A DNA stretch of 16,261 nucleotides, taken from assembly GCA_050011635.1 (NCBI GenBank), contig JBEKIU010000099.1, positions 1 through 16,261 on the forward strand. The letters are read 5' to 3'. Position numbers and translations under genes: made by a program. The notes beneath the pieces were generated by a model. It did no database searches. It saw only the letters and a program-made list of their open reading frames with translations, and was not told the DNA's origin. Source of the stretch: Bog-756 sp050011635. GTDB lineage: Bacteria; Actinomycetota; Acidimicrobiia; Acidimicrobiales; RAAP-2. This document shows positions 7,784 through 13,832 of the stretch, one piece after another; position 1 is the stretch's first letter; every line of letters starts with the position of its first letter.

Positions 7784-7790
7784 CCCCCTC
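7784..7790 (-). promoter_or_regulatory. Ribosome binding site of the lipoprotein gene
   Basis: GAGGGGG, overlapping the last two bases of the DUF4118 gene's TGA stop, lies 5 nt before the ATA at 7778. Its placement is the main evidence that translation starts there and not inside the upstream gene. Confidence 0.4.
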
Positions 7791-8649
7791 ACGGTTGGGG
7801 ATCGTCGGAACTCGGACCGGGGTGGGGGGCGCCGACACGGGCCAGTCCGTTGGGCGAGTCCTCGGCGGCCAGGGCCACACCGACCTGATCGGCGATGGCC
7901 ACGGCTACGAGGAGCCGATCCGGCGAGACGGACTTCCCGGGCGTGGGTGTGAGCAGGAAGTGCCCGAGCAGCCAGCCACCGCTCCTCACCGGCAGGTCGA
8001 GGTTGCGGGGCAGCCCGAGGTCGTCGGTCGCCCACGTCTCCTTGCCCACCGTGACGCGGCCGTCGGGTGTCACCCGGGCCGTGGCCTGCTCGGTGCCGTG
8101 GGCGGTGAACCGGCAGTCGCGCAAGAAGAGGAGCTCGAGGAGCTCGTTGGATGCTGTCGCCACCACCACCTGTGGATCCTTGCCGGTGGCGGCCAACTCG
8201 GTAACCGAGTGGAGCAGGGCCATCTGGCGCCGGCCCTCCCAGGCCGCGTCACGGTGATGACGGCCGCGGGCGGCGAGCTCACCGACCGCCAGTCCCACCA
8301 CCAGCAACAAGATCTCGGTGATGAAGTCGGAGTGGCTGGTGATCCGAAACGACTGGTACGGGCGGGTCAGGAAGAAGTCGAAGGAGAGTGCCGACACCAG
8401 CGCGGCGGTGGCTGCGGCCGCCCGGCGGCCCGTGCTGGCCACGGCCACGATGACCACGACGAGGAAGAGGGCCGTGTCGGCCGTGTCGAGTTGCGAGCGC
8501 CAGGGGATCAGCACGGCGGCGGTGACAACGGGGGCGACGACCGCGGCCAGCATGATCCAGGCGCCGACGCTCACCACGGGCCGGTGGGCTGGGGTGGACG
8601 GCTGAGCGCCGGCATCGTGTCGTTGTTGCCATCTCTCGGGCCTGGTCAC
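7789..8649 (-). CDS. DUF4118 (KdpD-type) membrane sensor protein without kinase domain
   Basis: About 286 aa. Four hydrophobic helices (about residues 25-125) include AAVVAPVVTAAVLI, TALFLVVVIVAVA and the SFDFFLTRPYQSFRI segment, the signature of the KdpD transmembrane domain (DUF4118). A GAF-like region follows (about 140-270, from LLHSVTELAATGKD to ADQVGVALA), then a short Pro-rich tail. There is no H-box, N-box or ATP-binding motif, so it cannot be a kinase on its own. It could be a kinase-less paralogue of the KdpD core that modulates the KdpD system, or a separate sensor. The GTG at 8649 is preferred because a TAGGGT hexamer sits 10 nt upstream; GTG 8658 is also in frame but directly abuts that hexamer. 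The lipoprotein gene follows immediately. Confidence 0.85.
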   Translation of the reverse strand: MTRPERWQQRHDAGAQPSTPAHRPVVSVGAWIMLAAVVAPVVTAAVLIPWRSQLDTADTALFLVVVIVAVASTGRRAAAATAALVSALSFDFFLTRPYQSFRITSHSDFITEILLLVVGLAVGELAARGRHHRDAAWEGRRQMALLHSVTELAATGKDPQVVVATASNELLELLFLRDCRFTAHGTEQATARVTPDGRVTVGKETWATDDLGLPRNLDLPVRSGGWLLGHFLLTPTPGKSVSPDRLLVAVAIADQVGVALAAEDSPNGLARVGAPHPGPSSDDPQP

Positions 8650-8659
8650 GGTACCCACG

Positions 8660-8665
8660 ACCCTA
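8660..8665 (-). promoter_or_regulatory. Candidate -10 box for the DUF4118 gene
   Basis: TAGGGT on the minus strand fits TANNNT and ends 10 nt before GTG 8649, which would give a transcript with almost no 5' leader. No clear -35 was found. Confidence 0.3.
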
Positions 8666-8797
8666 CTGTGGCACGATCAAAACCGGCTGAGTAGGGCATG
8701 GTGGACCTTCCAGCGTGGGGGAACCGAAATTTTCATGGGTCTGTTACGCGTCCACGCGTTTCAGATGCTACGAAGGCGGGATGGAAGTGAGAGCCCG

Positions 8798-9235
8798 ATG
8801 ACGGCGACAAAAGCCGCGCCGGTGGAGGGTGAACAGCCGATCGCCATGGTGTCGGTGACGAGCAGCGAGGACTATCGCGGGGAGATCCGCGCCGGACGCC
8901 ACCGCTTCGTCGCCGACGAAGGGCCGGATGTGGGCGGCGACGACGAAGGGCCGAGTCCGTACCAACTGCTCCTCGCCGCCCTGGTGCAGTGCACGGCGGC
9001 GACACTGAGGATGTACGCCAACCGGAAGGGCTGGGTCCTTGGAGAGGTGGCTGTACGCGCCCGGTTGCTGCGCACCGGGGACGGAGCCACGAAGGTGGAG
9101 CGGATCGAGCGCACGGTCACACTGTCCGGCGATCTCACCGACGAGCAGCGCCGGCGGTTGGCCGAGATCGCCGACCGGACCCCGGTGACCCGGACCCTGC
9201 GGGCCGGTCTGACGATCGACACGTCGTTCACATGA
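8798..9235 (+). CDS. OsmC/Ohr-family protein lacking the second conserved cysteine
   Basis: OsmC-like protein (145 aa from ATG 8798). Canonical members reduce organic hydroperoxides with a peroxidatic and a resolving Cys. The family core is clear: SPYQLLLAALVQCTAATLRM with Cys65, YANRKGW, a VERIERTVTLSGDL strand and the C-terminal block ADRTPVTRTLRAG. In typical relatives that block reads C-P-V, but here the position is Thr128, so there is no resolving cysteine and Cys65 is the only Cys. It may be a one-Cys peroxidase using an external thiol, or serve another role. ATG 8798 is preferred for family length; ATG 8735 would add 21 residues with no family resemblance. Neither has a strong ribosome site. 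Confidence 0.85.
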   Translation: MTATKAAPVEGEQPIAMVSVTSSEDYRGEIRAGRHRFVADEGPDVGGDDEGPSPYQLLLAALVQCTAATLRMYANRKGWVLGEVAVRARLLRTGDGATKVERIERTVTLSGDLTDEQRRRLAEIADRTPVTRTLRAGLTIDTSFT

Positions 9236-9273
9236 CGCCGTGTTCGTCTGCCACGGGATGATCGGCTGATCCG

Positions 9274-9837
9274 ATGACTGCCTGCCCGACACTGGATACC
9301 GAACGCCTGACCTTGCGTCCCCTGGAGGAATCCGATCTCGATGCGTACACCGAGATGTTGATGGAGCCCGAGGTGCGGAGGGCGTTGCGGCTGCCGAGGA
9401 CCTACTCGCGCAGCGATGCGTGGCGGGGTATGGCTCAGTGGCGGGGCCAGTGGGAGCTGCGCGGCTCGGGGCAGTGGGCAGTAACCGAGCGTTCGAGTGG
9501 GAACTTCGTCGGACGGGCCGGTCTCCACTGTCCCGAACTGCCCGACTGGCCCGGCATGGAGGTCGGTTGGACGCTCCATCCGACCTACTGGGGAAACGGG
9601 TATGCGACCGAGGCGGCGGTCCGATCGATCGCCTACGCCTTCGAGGTCATCGGGGTGGACGAGGTGTTCAGTGTCATCCTCCCCGAGAACGGGCGCTCAC
9701 AGGCCGTTGCCCGCCGTGTCGGGCTCACCTTCCTGGACGAGCGCGTGCTGTCCAGCTATCCGGAGACGGCTCACGGTATCTGGAGGCTGAGCCGTGGGCA
9801 GTGGCAGTCGGTGGAGCGCACCCGCGCCGGGGTCTGA
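9274..9837 (+). CDS. GNAT-family N-acetyltransferase (RimJ/RimL type)
   Basis: A 187-aa acetyl-CoA-dependent N-acetyltransferase of the RimJ/RimL subgroup. It begins with the subgroup signature LDTERLTLRPLEESDLDAY, has a GNFVGRAGL strand and a motif A of the form VGWTLHPTYWGNGYATEA with the acetyl-CoA loop near residues 105-113, then the motif B region VILPENGRSQAVARRVGL. Substrate unknown: members act on ribosomal protein N-termini, amino acids or antibiotics. It lies 38 bp after the OsmC-like gene in the same direction, so co-transcription is possible. It ends 2 bp from the stop of the convergent SDR gene, leaving no room for a separate terminator. Confidence 0.92.
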   Translation: MTACPTLDTERLTLRPLEESDLDAYTEMLMEPEVRRALRLPRTYSRSDAWRGMAQWRGQWELRGSGQWAVTERSSGNFVGRAGLHCPELPDWPGMEVGWTLHPTYWGNGYATEAAVRSIAYAFEVIGVDEVFSVILPENGRSQAVARRVGLTFLDERVLSSYPETAHGIWRLSRGQWQSVERTRAGV

Positions 9838-9839
9838 CC

Positions 9840-10610
9840 TCAGCGCAGATGGAGCCCGCCGTCGACCAGCACCACCTCGCCGGTGACGTAGGCAGAACGG
9901 GCCAGCCCGAGGATCACCTCGGCCACGTCTTCGGGCTGGGCCGTGCGTTGGAGTGGCGCCTGCGCGTTGACGAACTCGCGGACAAAGTCCCAATCCGCCG
10001 TCCAAGGCGTGTCGACCAGTCCGGGAGCCACGGCGTTGACCCGGATGGCGGGCCCGAGTGCGTTGGCCAGCAGCCTGGTCATGTGGCTGACCGCCGCCTT
10101 CGAGCAGGCATAGGGGATCGAGCTTCCGGTCGGCCGCTCGCCGGCCACCGAGGACACGTTGATCACCTGGCCCCGCCCCGAGGACCGAAGGTGAGCCACG
10201 GCGGCCACCGTGACCTGCCAGGTGCCGATGACGTTGACATCGAAGATGCGCCGCCAGACGTCGGGCGATGCCCCCTCGAGGTCGGCATGGGAGATGACCT
10301 CGGTGGTGCCGGCATTGTTGACCAGGACGTCGAGTCCGCCGTGGCGGGCCACGACCTCGTCGACGAGCCGCCGGGCGTGGTCCTCGTCCGACACGTCGGC
10401 CTGCACGTAGCTGGCCCCGGGTAGCTCGCCGGCCAGTGCACGCCCCGCTTCCACCGACGTCGACGAGTTGACGACCACGGTCGCGCCGGAGGCGGCGAAC
10501 AGCTGGGCGGTGGCTGCCCCGATTCCCGACGAGGAGCCGGTGATGAGCACGGTCTGTCCCTCGAAGGCGGCGTCGCGGGAGGTGGACGAGGACGGAAGCG
10601 GATCGGGCAT
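9840..10610 (-). CDS. Short-chain dehydrogenase/reductase (SDR), classical type
   Basis: A 256-aa NAD(P)-dependent oxidoreductase. Cofactor-binding motif TGSSSGIG (24-31), NNAG (98-101), and the catalytic set Asn126, Ser154, Tyr167 and Lys171 (YACSK) are all present, with the usual C-terminal GEVVLVDGG. The end of strand beta-2 reads VVVNSS without an acidic residue, which leans towards NADP(H) but is not decisive. Substrate unknown. The start is ATG 10610, 6 nt after a TACACT hexamer on the same strand, consistent with a leaderless transcript; the open frame upstream of it is antisense to the FAH gene and not coding. It is divergent from the FAH-family gene across 39 bp. Confidence 0.95.
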   Translation of the reverse strand: MPDPLPSSSTSRDAAFEGQTVLITGSSSGIGAATAQLFAASGATVVVNSSTSVEAGRALAGELPGASYVQADVSDEDHARRLVDEVVARHGGLDVLVNNAGTTEVISHADLEGASPDVWRRIFDVNVIGTWQVTVAAVAHLRSSGRGQVINVSSVAGERPTGSSIPYACSKAAVSHMTRLLANALGPAIRVNAVAPGLVDTPWTADWDFVREFVNAQAPLQRTAQPEDVAEVILGLARSAYVTGEVVLVDGGLHLR

Positions 10611-10616
10611 GGCCCG

Positions 10617-10622
10617 AGTGTA
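10617..10622 (-). promoter_or_regulatory. -10 box of the SDR gene (leaderless)
   Basis: TACACT on the minus strand, a good TANNNT match, ends exactly 6 nt before ATG 10610 with no Shine-Dalgarno between. This is the spacing of a transcript that starts at its start codon. Its -35 region would extend into the start of the divergent FAH gene. Confidence 0.55.
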
Positions 10623-10637
10623 GGACCCGCCGTCGCC

Positions 10638-10643
10638 TAGGTT
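10638..10643 (+). promoter_or_regulatory. -10 box of the FAH-family gene (leaderless)
   Basis: TAGGTT ends exactly 6 nt before GTG 10650 with no Shine-Dalgarno, matching the leaderless pattern. It is 15 bp from the opposed -10 of the SDR gene. Confidence 0.5.
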
Positions 10644-10649
10644 CTGTCC

Positions 10650-11531
10650 GTGCGACTGGTGAGCATGTTCGACGGCGTCCAGCGGACCGGCCTCGTCGTC
10701 GGTGATGAGATCGTCGACCTCACCGATCCGGCCATCGGGCTCCCAGGCGAGATGCTGGGGTTGCTGGGCCTCGGTTCCGATGCCCTCGGGGCGCTGCGGC
10801 GCGCGCCGGCCAGTCGGGCACGGCGGTCGGCCACCACCGAGGTGCGACTCACCGCGCCGGTGCGCCATCCTCCGTCCTTTCTGGCCATCGGCCGCAACTA
10901 CGGTGCCCACATCGCCGAGCTCGGGCACGAGCGCCCCGAGTTCCAGACGTGGTTTTCCAAACAGCCGACCTGCGTGGTGGGGCCGGGGGAGGCGATCGAG
11001 GTCCCCCGGGTGTCCTCGTCGGTCGATTACGAAGGCGAGCTCGGCATGGTCATCGGGCGCCGGTGCCGGCACGTGCCCGCCCGTCAGGCCCTCGAGGTGG
11101 TGGCCGGCTTCACCGTGGTCAACGATGTCAGCGTGCGGGACTGGCAGTGGCGGACCCCGACCATGATGATGGGGAAGGGTTTCGACACCCACGGGCCCAC
11201 CGGCCCGGCCATCGTGTCCGTCGACGAGGTCGGGGACCCGCAGTCCCTCGCTCTGTCGACCTCGGTGAACGGCGAGCTCCGCCAGGATGGCACCACCGCA
11301 GACATGATCTTCACCTGTGCCCAGATGATCGAGCACCTGTCGGCCGCGTTCACGCTCGAGGTGGGCATGCTGATCACCACCGGGACGCCGGCCGGCGTGG
11401 CCGCCGGTGAGGACCCACCCCGGTGGCTCTCCGCCGGCGATTCGGTGACCGTGCACATCGAAGGCGTGGGAGAGCTCACAAATCCGGTGGTCGACGAGCC
11501 GGCGGGCGGAGGGGATCGGAGGGGGTGGTGA
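10650..11531 (+). CDS. Fumarylacetoacetate hydrolase (FAH) family protein
   Basis: A 293-aa metal-dependent hydrolase/decarboxylase/isomerase-fold enzyme. Family features are AIGRNYGAH with the putative catalytic His87, the metal-binding DYEGELG with Glu128 and Glu130, NDVSVRD with Asp159, GKGFDTHGPTGP, and the C-terminal GTPAGVA. Relatives cleave acylpyruvates or process 2-keto acids in aromatic catabolism; the substrate cannot be read from sequence. The GTG at 10650 fits the leaderless promoter; ATG 10665 is the alternative. Its stop overlaps the arfB start as GTGA, so the two are translationally coupled despite unrelated functions. It is divergent from the SDR gene, and the two could belong to one small catabolic unit (inference). 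Confidence 0.93.
   Translation: MRLVSMFDGVQRTGLVVGDEIVDLTDPAIGLPGEMLGLLGLGSDALGALRRAPASRARRSATTEVRLTAPVRHPPSFLAIGRNYGAHIAELGHERPEFQTWFSKQPTCVVGPGEAIEVPRVSSSVDYEGELGMVIGRRCRHVPARQALEVVAGFTVVNDVSVRDWQWRTPTMMMGKGFDTHGPTGPAIVSVDEVGDPQSLALSTSVNGELRQDGTTADMIFTCAQMIEHLSAAFTLEVGMLITTGTPAGVAAGEDPPRWLSAGDSVTVHIEGVGELTNPVVDEPAGGGDRRGW
11518..11522 (+). promoter_or_regulatory. Ribosome binding site of arfB inside the FAH gene
   Basis: GGAGG within the last codons of the FAH-family gene lies 5 nt before GTG 11528, which decides the arfB start over GTG 11537 and GTG 11567. Confidence 0.55.
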
Positions 11532-11959
11532 GGAGCGTGGCGGGCGACGATGCCGGCCGGGTCAGGGTGACCCCCTCCCTGGCCATCCCCGTCTCCGAGC
11601 TGCAGTTCAGGTTCACTCCCAGTGGTGGCCCCGGTGGTCAGCACGCCAACAAGGTGAGCACCCGGGTCGAGCTCCGCTTCGATGTGGCCGGATCGCCGAC
11701 CCTCGGGCCGAGGCAGCGGGCCCGGCTCATCGAGCGTCTGGGTCCTGAGGTCAGGATCGCCGTCGACGACGAGCGGTCACAGGTGCGGAACCGGCAGCTG
11801 GCGGTGGAGCGGTTCCGGGCCCGGGTGGCCGGTGCCCTCCATGTCGAGAAGCCACGCCGACCCACCCGGCCTTCCCGGGGCGCCAAGGAGCGGCGCCTGG
11901 AGGAGAAACGCCAGCTGTCCGAGCGCAAGCGCAACCGGCGATCGGATTTCGAGGACTGA
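11528..11959 (+). CDS. arfB: Peptidyl-tRNA hydrolase ArfB (ribosome rescue, GGQ domain)
   Basis: A 143-aa ribosome-rescue factor that releases nascent peptides from ribosomes stalled on truncated mRNA. The GGQ motif (36-38) lies in TPSGGPGGQHANKVSTRVEL, typical of the ArfB/YaeJ family, and there is no codon-recognition domain as in RF1/RF2. The C-terminal 40 residues are strongly basic (KPRRPTRPSRGAKERR, then KRQLSERKRNRR), the tail that enters the empty mRNA channel in E. coli ArfB. Length matches the usual 130-145. The GTG start overlaps the upstream TGA. It converges on the alpha/beta hydrolase gene with 24 bp between stops. Confidence 0.93.
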   Translation: MRSVAGDDAGRVRVTPSLAIPVSELQFRFTPSGGPGGQHANKVSTRVELRFDVAGSPTLGPRQRARLIERLGPEVRIAVDDERSQVRNRQLAVERFRARVAGALHVEKPRRPTRPSRGAKERRLEEKRQLSERKRNRRSDFED

Positions 11960-11983
11960 ACGGCACCCGATCGGTGGCGCGCC

Positions 11984-12874
11984 TCAGCCCACCTTCCGGC
12001 CCGACTCGGCCGGCGGCTCCCAGACATCGTCGAGGAACTGGGCGATCTCACCGGTCAACCGCTCCGGGTGCACCCGCAGCTCGAGCACGGAGTTGGCCTG
12101 AATGAGCCGGCCCTTCGGGAGTCGCCGGGCCAGCTGCTCGGCGTCGTGGAACGGGTGGATCCGGTCCACCCGGTGCCCGATCACGAGCGCCGGGACGTCC
12201 ATGGCCGCACGCTGTCGCACCGTGGGCGCGATGGGTCCGGCCAGGATCCCGTGCAGTACCGCAGCCGTCTCGGTCGGATCGTTGGAGAGCGAGTTCATGG
12301 TGCTGTCGAGGGCGCCGATGCCGGTGCGGGGGAGGCGCTGGAAGATCGACGCGGTACGCCTGACCAGCGGACGGGCGAAGTGGACGGCGAGCAGCATGGG
12401 TACGAACGTGATGGCCGCGGCCGGCACCGCCCACTCCAGCACCGGCATCTCGAGGACCATGCCCTGCACCCGCTCCGGTGCCTGGGCCGCGACCAGCAGG
12501 CTCACGTTGGCCCCCAACGAGACGCCTCCGACGACGGCGCGCTCGATGGCGAGATGGTCCAGCAGTGCCACCACGTGCTCGGCGTAGGTGTCCATCCGGT
12601 GGAACGACGCCCGCTTGGGCTTCTCCGACCGCCCGTGGCCGGGCAGGTCGAGCAGGACCACCCGATGGCCGGTGGCGGCCAGGTCGGTGGCCAGCCGCCG
12701 GTTCATGTTGGAATCCATCAGGATCCCGTGCATGAACACGAGGATGCGCGGACCATGCCCGTGGATCTCGTAGTAGAGCTGGGAGCCTTCCACGTCGAAG
12801 ACGCCGACCTCGAACGGCGGCGCGGCAGGGGTCTGCCCGCCGTGCCCTTCCCCGTTACCCCTCGTGCGCCCCAT
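11984..12874 (-). CDS. Alpha/beta-fold hydrolase
   Basis: About 296 aa from ATG 12874 (ATG 12892 is an in-frame alternative with a larger overlap). Alpha/beta hydrolase features: an oxyanion-side FMHGILMDS, LLDLPGHGRSEKP, the nucleophile elbow GGVSLGAN with Ser119, then VIGHRVDRIHPF carrying the probable acid and ELRVHPERL carrying the probable catalytic His. Substrate unknown; esterase, lipase or epoxide hydrolase activity are all possible. It starts inside the last codons of the carbon-nitrogen hydrolase gene, so the two form an operon. There is no signal peptide, but a hydrophobic cap-like segment (AVPAAAITFVPMLLAVHF) lies in the middle, probably part of a lid. Confidence 0.9.
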   Translation of the reverse strand: MGRTRGNGEGHGGQTPAAPPFEVGVFDVEGSQLYYEIHGHGPRILVFMHGILMDSNMNRRLATDLAATGHRVVLLDLPGHGRSEKPKRASFHRMDTYAEHVVALLDHLAIERAVVGGVSLGANVSLLVAAQAPERVQGMVLEMPVLEWAVPAAAITFVPMLLAVHFARPLVRRTASIFQRLPRTGIGALDSTMNSLSNDPTETAAVLHGILAGPIAPTVRQRAAMDVPALVIGHRVDRIHPFHDAEQLARRLPKGRLIQANSVLELRVHPERLTGEIAQFLDDVWEPPAESGRKVG

Positions 12875-13745
12875 CGCCCCCGGTCTCTTCATCCGCCCAA
12901 CGGTAGGCGTCGGGACGGCGATTGACCAAAACCGGCAGCTCGGACCGGATCTCCCGTTGATGCCCGGCGTCGAGGTCGGCGAGGATCACGCCCGGAGAGG
13001 GCTCCGCCCGCTCGGCCAGGATCGAGCCCCAGGGATCGACGATCATCGAGTGGCCGTGGCATGCAGGCATCCCCGCCGGGAGCCGGCCGACCTGGCCGGC
13101 GCCGATCACGAACACCTGGTTCTCGATTGCCCTGGCCCGGAGCAGCACCTCCCAGTGGGCGGGGCCGGTGGCTGCGGTGAACGCGGCGGGAACGGCCATG
13201 ACCGTGGCCCCGAGCAGCGCCATGATGCGGTACATCTCGGGGAAGCGGAGGTCGTAGCAGAGGGAGAGCCCGAGCACCTGGCCCGGGCCTCCGGGTTGGT
13301 CCGACCGGTCCAACGGGGTCACCCGGAGCTCGCGGCCCGGCGCCATGGTCGCCGACTCGCAGAAGCTGGCGCCGCTCACGGTCGTGTCGAACAGGTGGAT
13401 CTTCCGGTAGACGGCCTCGATCGATCCGGCGGGACTGATCAGGCAGCTCGTGTTGGACAGGCGTCGGTCCGGCCCCGCATCGTCGGCGGGCCTCTCGGGA
13501 AAGCTGCCGGCCAGTAGCCAGCTACCCGTCCGCTCGGCCAGGTGGGATGCCCACGACACCGTGGGGCCGTCCAGCGGTTCGGCGTTCCACCGCAGGACGT
13601 CGGGGTTCCCGGCCACCGAGAAGTACTCGGGAAGGACGACGAGCGCCGCGCCACCGAGCACCGCTTCCTCCACCAGCACGCCGGCCGCCTCGAGGTTCCG
13701 GCTGCGATCGGGTCCGGCTGTCGTCTGGACCGCAGCCACGCGCAT
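12855..13745 (-). CDS. Carbon-nitrogen hydrolase (nitrilase superfamily)
   Basis: A 296-aa amidase of the nitrilase superfamily, Nit/omega-amidase-like. The catalytic triad is visible as Glu40 (VVLPEYF), Lys115 (VYRKIHLFD) and Cys163 (LSLCYDLRFPEMYR). HLFD and CYDLRFPE are characteristic of the Nit1/Nit2 and omega-amidase branch, which hydrolyse deaminated glutathione or alpha-ketoglutaramate; the exact substrate is inference. Length is slightly above the usual 270. ATG 13745 is preceded by TACCCT at 5 nt, another leaderless-type promoter. Its stop lies within the start region of the alpha/beta hydrolase. It is divergent from the large hydrolase gene. Confidence 0.94.
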   Translation of the reverse strand: MRVAAVQTTAGPDRSRNLEAAGVLVEEAVLGGAALVVLPEYFSVAGNPDVLRWNAEPLDGPTVSWASHLAERTGSWLLAGSFPERPADDAGPDRRLSNTSCLISPAGSIEAVYRKIHLFDTTVSGASFCESATMAPGRELRVTPLDRSDQPGGPGQVLGLSLCYDLRFPEMYRIMALLGATVMAVPAAFTAATGPAHWEVLLRARAIENQVFVIGAGQVGRLPAGMPACHGHSMIVDPWGSILAERAEPSPGVILADLDAGHQREIRSELPVLVNRRPDAYRWADEETGGDGAHEG

Positions 13746-13750
13746 GGCAC

Positions 13751-13756
13751 AGGGTA
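13751..13756 (-). promoter_or_regulatory. -10 box of the carbon-nitrogen hydrolase gene (leaderless)
   Basis: TACCCT on the minus strand fits TANNNT and ends 5 nt before ATG 13745, with no Shine-Dalgarno. It probably drives both this gene and the alpha/beta hydrolase behind it. Confidence 0.45.
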
Positions 13757-13832
13757 GGCCGGTCTTCGGGCACAATGACCAGCAGTTGCCGCATGGCTCC
13801 GCACCCGGTGCCGAGGCCGGGGCCGAGCAGAA

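Noticed and set aside
8781..8801. Six-codon ORF overlapping the OsmC-like start by ATGA
   Set aside because: It looks like a coupling ORF, but it is very short, has no clear ribosome site, and could be chance in a region where the true start is itself uncertain.
10611..11456. N-terminal extension of the SDR protein to 538 residues
   Set aside because: The extension is antisense to the FAH gene and lacks family similarity; the SDR fold begins right after ATG 10610, which also has a well-placed -10.
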